A DNA stretch of 64,000 bases. Origin: an uncultured Spirochaetaceae bacterium. Its GTDB lineage: Bacteria > Spirochaetota > Spirochaetia > Treponematales > Treponemataceae. Both the position numbers and the translations under genes were made by a program. Where the stretch lies: the NCBI GenBank assembly GCA_902799665.1, contig CADCBK010000017.1:10879-74878 (forward strand), given 5' to 3'. The stretch's first letter is position 1. The number at the start of each line of letters is the position of its first letter. Below, piece after piece: positions 7,492 through 17,120 of this stretch. The notes below the pieces were generated by a model, which had not been told where the DNA came from, ran no database searches, and worked only from the letters and a program-made list of their open reading frames with translations.

Positions 7492-9681
7492 CTATTTTAC
7501 TTCAAACTCGACTTGCGCGCTTTGGCCGCCGCATGCGACTTTGCAGCTGTGCCTTCCTTTTTCTGTCGGAAGCTTAAAGACAAAGGGCCGGCTCAGTTCA
7601 AGCAAGAGGGAACCGTCGTAATAAACTTGCGCTTTGTCCTCCGTTCCGCCAATCGCCTCAACGCTGATAGCCTCTAGCCGCGTCAAAGCGCTTTTTTCCC
7701 TTGAGTAAAATACCGAAGCGTTTTTGGGGCTTGTTATGGTTAGCGGAAACGACGAGTGGTCCACTTGCGCCTCGATGTTTCCGCTCAAAAGCCAGCGCTG
7801 GTATTCCGGAGGGTATACTGTGACCCGCTCTCCGCCTTCGCTCTTGTGCCAGTCGCAAGTTTCCAAGGGCTCGTCTTTTTTTACGTACTCAAAGATAAAA
7901 TTCTTGCAGTCCTTTCCCGCGAGCATTCCGGAAAGCGGGCAGATTTTTTCCTTGACCCAATTTTCTGGAGCGGGAAAAGGCTCATGCTTGGGATTCTTTT
8001 GTTCCAAAAAGTCCAGCGCGCTTTTAGCGACCCAAGCGGGCAGAGAGCTTCCGGTCTTTCCCATTACCGTTTGGCCGGAGAAATTTCCCATCCAAACGCC
8101 GACTGTGTATTTTTTTGTGGAGCCGAGCGCCGTGATGTTTTGGTACTGGTTGGAAGTTCCCGTCTTAAAGATTGAAGGGTAGTCGGTTTGAAAAACTTGG
8201 TTGTAGCCAAAGCCCAAGGCCCGCGCGTCCTTGTCCGAAAGAATCGAGCAAATAAGGCGGGCGGCGTCCTTGGAATAAATTTGCTTTCCCTTTGCGTCCT
8301 TTCCGTCCCGCGTCCAAACGCTAAAGGCGTTGACTAATTCGTAAAGGCTTACTTCGCCCGCTCCAAGCGCGAGTCCTAAGTCCGCGCTCCGTCCTCCGCT
8401 CTTAAGGCTTTCAAAGCCCAGCTCCTCCAGCTTAGAAAGGTATGAGTCAACGCCAAGTTTGTTCAAAATGTAAACCGCAGGAACGTTCAGCGAGGAGGCG
8501 AGAGCGATCCTAAAGCGGACGGGTCCGTTAAAGCGGTTGTTGAAATTTTCTGGAATGTAGATTTTTTGTCCGCCAAATTCTTGCGGAATGTCCGGCAAAA
8601 CCGTCGCGGGAGTGAAAAGGGGCCGGACTTCTTGGGTTTTAGCGTCCAGCGCGAGGCCGTACAAAAAGGGCTTCATCGAGCTTCCCGGCTGGATTCTTGA
8701 AAGGACGCCGTCGATTTGTCCGCTGTGCGAATAGTCAAACCAGTCGCCGTTTCCGATCCACGCCAAAACTGAGTTGTCCTTGTTGTCGATCAAAAGCAGG
8801 GCGGAATTCGCTATTCTGGAGCCTCGCGCGAGTTTGGCCGCTTCCTTTATGTAGCGTTCGGCCGTTTTTTGGACTTCAAGGCTCGCGCTTAGGCGGACTT
8901 CAAAGGGCGCCTTTTTTTTGCCTGCCTTGATTTGCCTTTTAACGCGCTCGATGTAATGCGGCATTTCAAAAGGATAGGAAAAAGCGCCTGCGCCCTTAGC
9001 GGTTTTTAACAAGGAATTGTAGTCGCGGCCAAAAACTTCCGCCGCCCGAGAGGCGCATGCTTCCGGCTTGTGGATCGGATTGTAGCCGCCCGGCCGCCTT
9101 GGAATCACCGCAAGGCAGGCGATCTCGTCGTCGGTCAAGTCGGCCAGCTCTTTTCCAAAAAAGGTTCTGGCGGCGGACGTGACGCCCTCGCAGTTTTGGC
9201 CAAATGGAACAGAGTTTAGGTAAAGCTCCAAAATTTTATTTTTGGAAAGCCGCGCCTCGATTCTTAGCGCGTTCAACGCCTCGCAGAGTTTTTTGCCCAT
9301 GGAGCGCTGGCCGCCGGGTGAGGCCATCTTTACCAATTGCATCGTGATTGTAGAAGCGCCCCGGACAGTTCTCTTCGCGCTTGCGTTTTGGATCGCGGCG
9401 GCGGCTGCGGAAATCGGATCGATTCCCGGATGAAAGTAAAAGCGGCGGTCTTCGGCCTTAAGGAAGGCCTTTTTGACTTTCTTTGGGATTTTTTTTAAGT
9501 CAGTCCATTCCCGCCTAAGGCCGTTGTCCACCGCCGTCGCCTGCAAGAGAATTCCGTTCCTGTCGTAAAAGCGGACGCTCCTTTCCTTATTCCTGAATTC
9601 CTTGAACTCAGGATAAGGTGTGAGCGCGAAAAGCAAAAAGAGCGCCGCAAGGGCTGCAAGCGCGGCGATGATTTTTTTCAT
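7492..9681 (-). CDS. pbpC: Penicillin-binding protein 1C
   Basis: Bifunctional class A penicillin-binding protein of 729 aa, anchored by an N-terminal membrane segment and acting in the periplasm. The GT51 glycosyltransferase domain carries KAEDRRFYFHPGID and RGASTITMQLVKM. The transpeptidase has SSMK with Ser334 as nucleophile, SLN, and KTGTSNQ. The last 100 residues look like the BiPBP_C domain of PbpC. It overlaps the upstream macroglobulin gene by four bases (ATGA), the same pairing as yfhM-pbpC in Escherichia coli, where the two are thought to repair peptidoglycan and trap proteases after envelope damage. Confidence 0.93.
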   Translation of the reverse strand: MKKIIAALAALAALFLLFALTPYPEFKEFRNKERSVRFYDRNGILLQATAVDNGLRREWTDLKKIPKKVKKAFLKAEDRRFYFHPGIDPISAAAAAIQNASAKRTVRGASTITMQLVKMASPGGQRSMGKKLCEALNALRIEARLSKNKILELYLNSVPFGQNCEGVTSAARTFFGKELADLTDDEIACLAVIPRRPGGYNPIHKPEACASRAAEVFGRDYNSLLKTAKGAGAFSYPFEMPHYIERVKRQIKAGKKKAPFEVRLSASLEVQKTAERYIKEAAKLARGSRIANSALLLIDNKDNSVLAWIGNGDWFDYSHSGQIDGVLSRIQPGSSMKPFLYGLALDAKTQEVRPLFTPATVLPDIPQEFGGQKIYIPENFNNRFNGPVRFRIALASSLNVPAVYILNKLGVDSYLSKLEELGFESLKSGGRSADLGLALGAGEVSLYELVNAFSVWTRDGKDAKGKQIYSKDAARLICSILSDKDARALGFGYNQVFQTDYPSIFKTGTSNQYQNITALGSTKKYTVGVWMGNFSGQTVMGKTGSSLPAWVAKSALDFLEQKNPKHEPFPAPENWVKEKICPLSGMLAGKDCKNFIFEYVKKDEPLETCDWHKSEGGERVTVYPPEYQRWLLSGNIEAQVDHSSFPLTITSPKNASVFYSREKSALTRLEAISVEAIGGTEDKAQVYYDGSLLLELSRPFVFKLPTEKGRHSCKVACGGQSAQVEFEVK

Positions 9682-12600
9682 TTAATGACGAACAAGTATC
9701 CGTCCGAGCGGCCAAAGACTTCCGGCTCGTACATGCATTCCGCTTGCGCCGGCGGGGTCGGGTAAACTCCGCGGCGGCTGGCCCTAAAGGTGAAGGTGAT
9801 TTCGCATTCGCCAGTCTTAAAGCTGTCCCAGAAGAATTGAATTTCGTTGTCGAGAACGTTCTTGTTTGAAATCCAATGCCTCCAGTCTCCGCTGGTCTTG
9901 ATTTCCGCCGCGGCTCCGCTTGTGACAAAGGTCGAGTCAAGAATTTCAGCGCCGGAAGGAATCGGGCAGCGCAAGGCCAAGTAGTCGCGGTTCCTTGCCG
10001 ACGAGACTTTTATCGTAGCCTTGTAAAGCTTTGAGCTTTCCAATTCCACTACGGAAAGGTCGTCGGGAATCTTGTTGACTTGTTCGCCGCCTTCGCTTTC
10101 GACAATCTTGTAGTCCAGCTTTATTCCTTCGTCGCGCCTTGTTTGCGCTTCGTCGGGAATCGAGTATTTCATTTCCACCGTGTAGAATAGGCGGCCAGTT
10201 CCGCGCTTTTCAAACGACATCGGAAGTTCTTTGTCGCGCGGCAGGCTGGAAATAAAGGCGTCGTCAAAGGGAAGCGCGATTGTTTGCGGCTTTGCGGCCA
10301 CTCCCTTGAACTTTTGCGCCATAAGTTCCGTCTTGTTCAAGAAAGCCTTTCCTTCCAAGTCGGTCTTGGCCAAGTCGCGCCTCTTGATATAATTCGCCAT
10401 CGCTTCAAGAACGGCTGCGGTTGACGAAGTGTTCTTCCAATAGCCCTTCGACTCTTCCTTAAGGAGAGCGAAAACCAGCCGGTCAACCATGTTGTCGTCC
10501 GCGTTGATGTCCGAAAGCAAATCCAAAATCTTCGCAAGGCACGAAGAGTCCGACTCCCACCAAGAGTAGCCTTTGGAGGAATCTTTTTCCGCGACCGAAA
10601 CGCTTCTTTGCGAAGCCTGCAAGTAGGGGCGGATTTTAGCCGCGCAAGCTTCGGCCTTGTCCTTGTTTCCTTTTAGCGCCCAAGCCTTTCCGACGTCGGC
10701 GATTTGCGACAAAGTCAGCTTGTCCAGCTTTCCTTGGAATTCCAAAAGGAGGCCGTCCAATGAACTGTCGCCCAAGGCCGCGAAGACTTTGCAAGCCAAG
10801 ATTTTTTCCGCGTCGCTTCTTTCCTTTTCTTTAATCTGTCCCTTTATGTAAGCCTTGAGCGCGGCAAGGTCAAGCTTTAGGTCCGCTTCCTTAATTCCGG
10901 CTTCTTTTGCCGCGGCGCAAACTTGCGCGATTCTAAGCGAGACGTAGAAACTTTCGTACATCGACTCGGTTGGCCAATAGGGGAAGCCGCCGTTTGAATG
11001 CTGGCTTTTTGCCCAAGACTTTATGATGGAAAGCGCGCATTTCTTTGGATTGGAAACGCTTGAGTCCATTTCAAACGCGTCGATGTATTGGCCGAACAAG
11101 ATCAAGGGCAAAACCTTTGACGCCTGCTGCTCAAGGCAGCCGTAGGGGTAGTCGAACACGTAGCGGACTGCGGATCCAAGCGGGCCAAGACGGGTAGTGT
11201 CCAAGGTTATTTTAATGTCGCCATGGCCTTCCTTGGCCCAGCTGGGAATCGCGATTCTTTCGTTCTCGCTTGCCCTTTGCTCGTCGTCTGTCGCGCCCGT
11301 CATCGTTACGGTTTCGTAGACAAAAGTCTTTTCTATCGCTATCGGCGAGACAAGCTTTTCGTTAAGGACTTCGGACTTGATTTTGTAAACCAATTCCACC
11401 GTTCCGCTTTGAACGGCGGCGATGTCAAAGAAGACTACGCTTGAGCCTTCGGGCGCGACGTAAACGGTTTTTTCAGCCGTTCCGTCAACAAGCGCGACGC
11501 CAGGAACCGTCACGCGGCCTTCAAGCTCGTCTTGCGCGGTGTTCTTTGTTGGGCTTACGGCCTCGACGCTTACCGTAACTTTTTGTCCCTTGTTGTCAAG
11601 GTTTGTGATCAAAACGCCGCATTCGGCCGTGTCGCGCTCGCGCAAGCGCCTGGGCTGAACTTGCTGGACGTTTATCGGGTTCTGGACCTTGACTTCGTCT
11701 TCTTTAAGCGAGAAGGTCTCTCCCTTTACGCCAAAGGCGGTGATTCGGTAGGCGGTCAAGTTGTCGGGCATCGTGAACTCGCAAACGGCCTTTCCTTTTT
11801 TGTCGGTGACGATTACCGGCTCAAAGAGCGCCGTCGGCCTAAAGTCTTTTCGCTCCTCTTCCTTTTCGTCGCTTTCGGCCGCCGCGTCGCCTCCAAGCAA
11901 ATTCTTTACGCTGTAGGTTACGGGATCCATCAACATGTCGCGCGAGTCTCCGCCCATTACGCGCAGGCGGAAGTTGTACTTGTCGTAGAAAAAGTCTATC
12001 GGGTTTGGAACGTGGTAGTTGATCAAGTCCAAGACGCCGCGGTCAACCGCCATTACAGTAAGCTCGGCGCCTTCCACCGGCTTTCCGCCTTTGGTCGCCG
12101 TAAGGGTCAGCGTGGCCTTTTCGCCTGGCCTGTAAACTTTTTTGTCGCTTTCGATCTTTACGTTAAAGGACTTGGCCTTGGGGTTGACCATAATCGCGGT
12201 CACTCCAAAGTATCCGGCGGGCTTGTCCAAGTCCGGCTCCCCGTACTGGTGGGTCGGCTGCCCGTTCCTGCAAGAGTAGGAAGAGACGGCGACGTAAACG
12301 ACCGGCGTGTAGTTGATCGAAACAGGAACTTCAATCACGTTGGCCGGGCTGTCAAAATGCTTTATTTCTTCGGTGAAAATTCCTTCGCGCTCGACTGTGA
12401 TCAAGTAGTCGCCGGCGGGAAGGGGGCTTTCCATAAGCACTTGCGCCTTGTCTCCGGGATTGTAGATTGACTTGTCCGGAGTCAAGTTGATCGAATGGCT
12501 GTTGTAGCGGTCGTACCAAGATGAAGAGCCGCCGGTGACGTAAAAGCCGTACTCCGTAGTTGTCCAGTTTCCGCTTGTGTCGCGGCCAGAAATCGCAAGG

Positions 12601-15600
12601 GTTCTCCAGCCGGCTTCCTTTAATTCCAAAGAAAGCTTTCCCGAGCTTTGCGGCTGGATTTTTCCGCTGGCCTCGACTTCTTCTGTCTTTTCCCAGCGGG
12701 TGTAAATTGAGTCGTCAACGCTCTGCTCGTTGGCCATCGTCCAAACTTCGCGCGTCAGCTTGTATTCAAGCGAGGCGACAATGTTCGTCTTTGTCACGAT
12801 TTCGCCGTCAGGGGTTGCGAGGATGAACGGAAAGTCAAGCTTGCTGCCTTTTTTTGCAAAGCCGTTAAGGTCGGCGGGCTTTTTGATTCCAATGTAAAAC
12901 TTGGCCGGGTGGACAAGAATGTTTGACTGCGCCGAGATTCTTTGGTTTGAAATGTCGGTGACGTTTGCCTCAACGTGGTAAATGTATGGCATTCCGTCTG
13001 TGATTTTTTCGGACGAGCAAGAAAGGCCCGCCTCGCCGTTGGAGGAAAGAACGCCTTTTTCGTTGGCGAAAAGGGTTCGGCCGGAATACGAGTCCGCGGG
13101 ACCGAAAGAGCAGCCCTTCGTTTCGGGCGTGGTCGGCTTGAACCTGGTCGATTGCTTGAACCAGCTGGACTCGTAGTCCGCTCCGGCAAGGCTTCCGCCG
13201 GCAAGGTAAGAGGCCTTCAAGGCGGCCGAAAGCTTGTCGCCTCCAAAATATTTTACGTCGGGAGCGGTGACCGAGGCCTCAAACTTTAGCCGCTCAAAGT
13301 TGGCGACTGTGAATGTGACGTAAGGATCTTCCCATTCGTAGTTTCCAACCTTGTAGCGGATTTTGTAATTGCCGGAATCAAGCTCGTCGGGCAATTTAAA
13401 TGTGCCGTAAAAGCCGCCGCTTTCCGAAAGCGTTCCGTTGATTTGCGGAAGGATTTCCTTTCCTTCCCAAACGCTCTCGCTGACCGCCAGCGTGTAAGGC
13501 TCGTTGGAGCGGGGAACAAGTTGTCCGAGGCTTTGGTTCCTTACGATTCCTCTAAACGAAACTGTTTCGCCAGGCTTGTAAAGGCCGCGGTCGGTAAAGA
13601 TAAAGGCGCGTATGCGCGACTGTCTTGCAGTGTCCAAGTCGGCTGTCGGAACGTTTTCCCGCCAAGAGTCGTGCGTGTTGGGGTAGAAGAGCGCCTTGTC
13701 CGCTCCCTTTTGCGCGAGTATGCGGATGTAGGAGCAGGAGACGTCTCTTCCAATTTCCTCGATTTTTTTGACTTGGCTTTCGGTAAAGTTTATAACCGCC
13801 AAGCCGTTTTTGTCGGTCTTTGCCTTGGCGACCAAGTCTTTGTCCAAGTCAAGCTCCTGGTTGTTGGAATAGCTGGGCGTCAAAAGGCTTATCTCCGCGT
13901 CTTGGATCGGACTGTTGTCCCTAAGGCTTCTTGCCATTACGACGGCGCGGTTGATTCCGATTCTGGCCGTCACTCCAAAGTCGGTAACTTGAATCGTGAT
14001 TTTCCTTGAGTTCGCGTTATCGTAAAACTTTTCGTCCCAGCGGTCCCACTGCCGGTTCAAGACCCGCGCCTCAAAGTCAATCCAGCCGTAGCCCTCGCCG
14101 TTTAAAAGCGGCGACAAGTCGATTTCCTCAAACTGGCGGACGTTCCTTTGCTTGTTCACTAGCTCGACCGCGCCTTCAGGAAGGCCGTCGCTTTGATTCC
14201 AGTCTTCGTAAACGCGGTCTGTGAAAAGGGGATTGCCTGTCGTTCCGACTTTGTAAAAGGACGGCGAAAGAATGTTCTGCGACTCGATCAAAAGCTTTGG
14301 CTTGAATTGCGCTTCCAAAAGCCTGGCGCCGTAGTCGGTGAACTTTACGTAGCTCATCGGCGGAAGAAGCTCTATTTTGGCAGACTTCTTGTCGGAGTCT
14401 ATGACAAGCTTTTGTCCGTAAACGTCCTTGAGTCCGTCCTTAAAATAAAGCCTAAAGCTGTTGTCTTCCTTGTCCTCGCTGTAGGAAACGGGCAGGTTAA
14501 AGAGCGTGAGCCTTCTGCCCTGGACTTCGTAATTTTTTTCGGTCAGCGAAAAGTCAAAGTCAAAGGCGATGTTCGCGGCGACTGTGGCAGGGTCTATTTT
14601 TTGCGTGAACTTTATCGTGACGGGGTTTGCCTCCGTTCCCTGAGAATAGTCGGCGTTTTTCGGAAGCGAGTCAATCTTAAAGGGCTTTAGCGAATGGTAG
14701 CTTCGATTTTCGTTCGTTCCCTTTAAAGAAAAGACAATGTCCGCGTCGTATGGAATTTTTCCCTCTATCTCAACTACAAAACTGTTGGCTTTTCCCGTCG
14801 CCTTGTCAAAGACCGGCTTTGCGCCCCAAGGGTAGGCCTTTTTGTTGTCGTCGGCCTGGACTGTAAAGCCGGCCGCCTTTCCGTTTACGGTAACGCTTAA
14901 AATTTCAGAGAGGCGCTTTTGGCTTACCATATAATTTAGGCGGATGTAGGAGCGGCCGGCGTATTTTGGCAAGGCTCCGCTTGTCGAGTCGCAGGCGCTT
15001 TCGCTGTCCTTTACGTAGCCGCCGTAAAAGCGGATGAACTTTAACGGAACAGCCTTTGTCGAAAACTCCGTCATTCCCTCAAGCTTTTTTCCTGCCAACG
15101 AGCGCAAGCCCTTTTTTACCGTAACCTTGTATTCCACCGAAGGATCGGCGGCCTCGCTCGCGTCAAAGCTTAAGTGCCGGCTTCCAAGCCAGCGGTAAAC
15201 GCCGGGCAGGGCGGGCTCGACTTTCATTTCGTCGCATTCGGCCATCGGCTCGCCAAGCGCTCCAAGGCTTTTTACCGGCTGCGAAAAGACCACAAAGAAA
15301 GAAGGATTTCTGTCTTCGGCGACGACCTCTCCCTGCGGGCCGTACTCTTCTATTACAAAGGGCTTTGATGAGTCAATCTTTTCGTCGGCTTCCTCGATTT
15401 TTGGAAGTGACGTCTTTTGCCTTTTTTCGGAATACTTTGTCTTGTATTTTGAAAGCTCGCGGATTCCGGGAATCGCGGATTCGCTCTTTTCTTTTTTGGA
15501 GGATTTTTTTCCTTCGCTTTGAACGGCTTCCTCGTCCTCTGGATCCTCGACGTACTTGTAGGAAAAGTCGGGCTCAAAGACGGCCTTCATCGCGTCAAAG

Positions 15601-15749
15601 GAGGCGTATTCCCCTCCGTCTTCCTTTACGATTTTAATCCCGGAGTCAAAGTCCGTTTTTTTTGCGGAAGCGGCTCCGCTCCCTTTTTTAGAACAACCAA
15701 CAAGAAGAAGCGCGGCCAAGGCCGCGAGCGCGATTTTTGATGCTTTCAT
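9678..15749 (-). CDS. Bacterial alpha-2-macroglobulin lipoprotein
   Basis: Protease-trapping lipoprotein of 2,023 aa. The start is ATG 15749 because it opens a lipoprotein signal (MKASKIALAALAALLLVGC, lipidated Cys19); a frame running upstream has no signal. The thioester motif CLEQ is present (Cys1538) in GCLEQQASKVLPL, so it is a reactive trap of the YfhM class. N-terminal macroglobulin and bait-like regions fill the rest, including RAFIFTDRGLYKPGETVSFRG, the conserved MG segment. A charged Ser/Lys/Glu linker follows the lipid anchor. It is translationally coupled to pbpC. The promoter is divergent from deoD with only 79 bp between the two ATGs. Confidence 0.92.
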   Translation of the reverse strand: MKASKIALAALAALLLVGCSKKGSGAASAKKTDFDSGIKIVKEDGGEYASFDAMKAVFEPDFSYKYVEDPEDEEAVQSEGKKSSKKEKSESAIPGIRELSKYKTKYSEKRQKTSLPKIEEADEKIDSSKPFVIEEYGPQGEVVAEDRNPSFFVVFSQPVKSLGALGEPMAECDEMKVEPALPGVYRWLGSRHLSFDASEAADPSVEYKVTVKKGLRSLAGKKLEGMTEFSTKAVPLKFIRFYGGYVKDSESACDSTSGALPKYAGRSYIRLNYMVSQKRLSEILSVTVNGKAAGFTVQADDNKKAYPWGAKPVFDKATGKANSFVVEIEGKIPYDADIVFSLKGTNENRSYHSLKPFKIDSLPKNADYSQGTEANPVTIKFTQKIDPATVAANIAFDFDFSLTEKNYEVQGRRLTLFNLPVSYSEDKEDNSFRLYFKDGLKDVYGQKLVIDSDKKSAKIELLPPMSYVKFTDYGARLLEAQFKPKLLIESQNILSPSFYKVGTTGNPLFTDRVYEDWNQSDGLPEGAVELVNKQRNVRQFEEIDLSPLLNGEGYGWIDFEARVLNRQWDRWDEKFYDNANSRKITIQVTDFGVTARIGINRAVVMARSLRDNSPIQDAEISLLTPSYSNNQELDLDKDLVAKAKTDKNGLAVINFTESQVKKIEEIGRDVSCSYIRILAQKGADKALFYPNTHDSWRENVPTADLDTARQSRIRAFIFTDRGLYKPGETVSFRGIVRNQSLGQLVPRSNEPYTLAVSESVWEGKEILPQINGTLSESGGFYGTFKLPDELDSGNYKIRYKVGNYEWEDPYVTFTVANFERLKFEASVTAPDVKYFGGDKLSAALKASYLAGGSLAGADYESSWFKQSTRFKPTTPETKGCSFGPADSYSGRTLFANEKGVLSSNGEAGLSCSSEKITDGMPYIYHVEANVTDISNQRISAQSNILVHPAKFYIGIKKPADLNGFAKKGSKLDFPFILATPDGEIVTKTNIVASLEYKLTREVWTMANEQSVDDSIYTRWEKTEEVEASGKIQPQSSGKLSLELKEAGWRTLAISGRDTSGNWTTTEYGFYVTGGSSSWYDRYNSHSINLTPDKSIYNPGDKAQVLMESPLPAGDYLITVEREGIFTEEIKHFDSPANVIEVPVSINYTPVVYVAVSSYSCRNGQPTHQYGEPDLDKPAGYFGVTAIMVNPKAKSFNVKIESDKKVYRPGEKATLTLTATKGGKPVEGAELTVMAVDRGVLDLINYHVPNPIDFFYDKYNFRLRVMGGDSRDMLMDPVTYSVKNLLGGDAAAESDEKEEERKDFRPTALFEPVIVTDKKGKAVCEFTMPDNLTAYRITAFGVKGETFSLKEDEVKVQNPINVQQVQPRRLRERDTAECGVLITNLDNKGQKVTVSVEAVSPTKNTAQDELEGRVTVPGVALVDGTAEKTVYVAPEGSSVVFFDIAAVQSGTVELVYKIKSEVLNEKLVSPIAIEKTFVYETVTMTGATDDEQRASENERIAIPSWAKEGHGDIKITLDTTRLGPLGSAVRYVFDYPYGCLEQQASKVLPLILFGQYIDAFEMDSSVSNPKKCALSIIKSWAKSQHSNGGFPYWPTESMYESFYVSLRIAQVCAAAKEAGIKEADLKLDLAALKAYIKGQIKEKERSDAEKILACKVFAALGDSSLDGLLLEFQGKLDKLTLSQIADVGKAWALKGNKDKAEACAAKIRPYLQASQRSVSVAEKDSSKGYSWWESDSSCLAKILDLLSDINADDNMVDRLVFALLKEESKGYWKNTSSTAAVLEAMANYIKRRDLAKTDLEGKAFLNKTELMAQKFKGVAAKPQTIALPFDDAFISSLPRDKELPMSFEKRGTGRLFYTVEMKYSIPDEAQTRRDEGIKLDYKIVESEGGEQVNKIPDDLSVVELESSKLYKATIKVSSARNRDYLALRCPIPSGAEILDSTFVTSGAAAEIKTSGDWRHWISNKNVLDNEIQFFWDSFKTGECEITFTFRASRRGVYPTPPAQAECMYEPEVFGRSDGYLFVIK

Positions 15750-15784
15750 AGCTCCATTGTATAGCAAAAAGGGCCTCTGCTCAA
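15750..15784 (-). promoter_or_regulatory. Macroglobulin-pbpC promoter, leaderless type
   Basis: On the minus strand: TTGAGC (15779-15784), 17 nt, TACAAT (15756-15761), GGAGCT, ATG. The -10 to ATG gap is exactly six bases. Confidence 0.6.
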
Positions 15785-15794
15785 TAGAAAAAAT

Positions 15795-15828
15795 TTGCAT
15801 TTCTCCAAAATTATGATATAATGGAAGA
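15795..15828 (+). promoter_or_regulatory. deoD promoter, leaderless type
   Basis: TTGCAT (15795-15800), 16-nt spacer, perfect TATAAT (15817-15822), then GGAAGA and the deoD ATG. It is back to back with the macroglobulin promoter. Confidence 0.7.
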
Positions 15829-16533
15829 ATGAGCATACACATCAACGCGCCCCAAGGCGCAATCGCTCCGGCGGTTCTGCTGCCGGGAGACCCCTTGCGG
15901 GCCAAATTCATAGCCGAAAACTTTTTGGAAAATCCCAAATGCTACAACGAAGTGCGCGGAATGCTGGGCTTTACGGGGACCTACAAGGGCGTTCCTGTAA
16001 GCGTTCAGGGAACTGGAATGGGCCAGCCTTCGCTTTCCATCTACGTGAACGAGCTTTTTGAGTCTTACGGCGTTCAAAAGGCCGTCCGCGTCGGAACTTG
16101 CGGCGGCTTGCATAAAAACATAAAGGTTCGCGACACAATCATCGCCAGCGCCGCCTGCTCGGAGTCCGCCATGCAAACGTCGCGCTTTGGCCACTTGCAC
16201 TACGCTCCGGCCGCCGACTTTGGCCTATTAAAGAACGCCTACGACGCGGCCCAAAAATTGCAAATCCCGGTCCACGTTGGCCTTTGCGCTTCTAGCGACG
16301 CCTTTTACGACGAAAACGACTATTGGAAGCTTTGGGCAAAATACGGAGTTTTGGGCTTGGAGATGGAGGCGGCGGAATTGTACACGCTTGCGGCCAAGTT
16401 TGACCGCAAGGCCCTGGCGATTCTTACCGTCAGCGACCACCTTGTGACCCACGAGCTTACGACCGCCGAAGAGCGCCAGACAACGTTCACCAATATGATG
16501 AAAATCGCCCTGGAGGCGATAATCGCCGACTGA
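15829..16533 (+). CDS. deoD: Purine nucleoside phosphorylase, hexameric DeoD type
   Basis: Cytosolic enzyme of purine salvage: purine (deoxy)nucleoside plus phosphate gives base plus (deoxy)ribose 1-phosphate. The 234 aa match the bacterial hexameric family throughout: [48 protein letters not shown] for the ribose site, and LTVSDHL with the catalytic Asp followed by [10 protein letters not shown]. It is monocistronic: no gene follows on its strand for 590 bp, and the repeat array starts directly at its stop codon. Confidence 0.96.
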   Translation: MSIHINAPQGAIAPAVLLPGDPLRAKFIAENFLENPKCYNEVRGMLGFTGTYKGVPVSVQGTGMGQPSLSIYVNELFESYGVQKAVRVGTCGGLHKNIKVRDTIIASAACSESAMQTSRFGHLHYAPAADFGLLKNAYDAAQKLQIPVHVGLCASSDAFYDENDYWKLWAKYGVLGLEMEAAELYTLAAKFDRKALAILTVSDHLVTHELTTAEERQTTFTNMMKIALEAIIAD

Positions 16534-16869
16534 TTGAAAAAGCGCGAAAATGGCGGGACGCCTAGCCATCCAGCGAAAAACGCGGGGCGGCAGGCGGCGA
16601 CACCGCCGAGTGATTTTTGACAAAAAACATTTGTGAGCGAAGCGGGCGAAAATGGCGGGACGCCTAGCCATCCAGCGAAAAACGCGGAGCGGCATAGCAG
16701 GCAACGCGAACTTGATTGAAAAAGCGCGAAAATGGCGCGGGGCGGCAGGCGGCGACACCAACGAGTGATTTTTGACAAAAAACATTTTGTGAACGAAGCG
16801 GGCGAAAATGGCGGGACGCCTAGCCATCCAGCGAAAAACGCGGAGCGGCATAGCAGGCAACGCGAACTT
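16532..16869. repeat. Two tandem intergenic repeat units (182 and 156 nt)
   Basis: Unit 1 is 16532-16713 and unit 2 is 16714-16869. They are almost identical, but unit 2 lacks 27 nt of the first internal block. Each unit opens with GATTGAAAAAGCGCG and closes with CATAGCAGGCAACGCGAACTT. Within them a 40-nt core (GCGAAAATGGCG, 15 nt, CAGCGAAAAACGC) occurs three times, at 16544-16583, 16646-16685 and 16802-16841. The reading frames across it have no ribosome binding site and no family resemblance, so I treat the region as non-coding. Confidence 0.85.
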
Positions 16870-16936
16870 AGGACACGTTGAGCCCAAGTCTTTGCCCTAA
16901 AAGTACCTCGTTCGCGATTGCCTGATTCCTGCGGGA

Positions 16937-16976
16937 GCGTTTTTCGCTGTGGGTATGTCCATCGCGCCATTTTCGC
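16937..16976 (-). repeat. Inverted copy of the 40-nt repeat core with a different centre
   Basis: On the minus strand this reads GCGAAAATGGCG, then a different 15 nt (CGATGGACATACCCA), then CAGCGAAAAACGC. The flanks and the 15-nt spacing match the three direct cores exactly, while the centre is unrelated. The neighbouring TTTTTTGACAAAAAA (minus strand, about 17000-17015) also matches the sequence upstream of the direct cores. Confidence 0.7.
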
Positions 16977-17018
16977 CCGTTTTTTTTGACGAAATTCGTT
17001 TTTTTGTCAAAAAAAGCC

Positions 17019-17078
17019 TTGACAAAACAAATATTTTCGTTTAAGATATTGACATAACAAGCAGGTTTGCGGTATATT
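17019..17078 (+). promoter_or_regulatory. Two tandem sigma70 promoters of the L32-ACP gene
   Basis: P1: TTGACA (17019-17024), 17 nt, TAAGAT (17042-17047). P2: TTGACA (17049-17054), 18 nt, TATATT (17073-17078). Both -35 boxes are perfect, giving strong constitutive transcription as expected for a ribosomal protein gene. Confidence 0.85.
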
Positions 17079-17120
17079 TGACCGATACATCTGTAATAAT
17101 AATTAAGTGAGGTTGAATAT

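Noticed and set aside
11532-12470. 312-codon plus-strand frame inside the macroglobulin gene
   Set aside because: Antisense shadow caused by GC-biased codon use. The minus-strand gene has continuous family motifs over the same region.
16544-16841. Repeat cores considered as a CRISPR array
   Set aside because: The units are spaced 102 and 156 nt apart, the centres of the direct copies are identical, and there are no cas genes.
17081-17088. ACCGATAC before the L32-ACP gene as a sigma28 box
   Set aside because: No TAAA-like element at the right distance, and two good sigma70 promoters explain expression.
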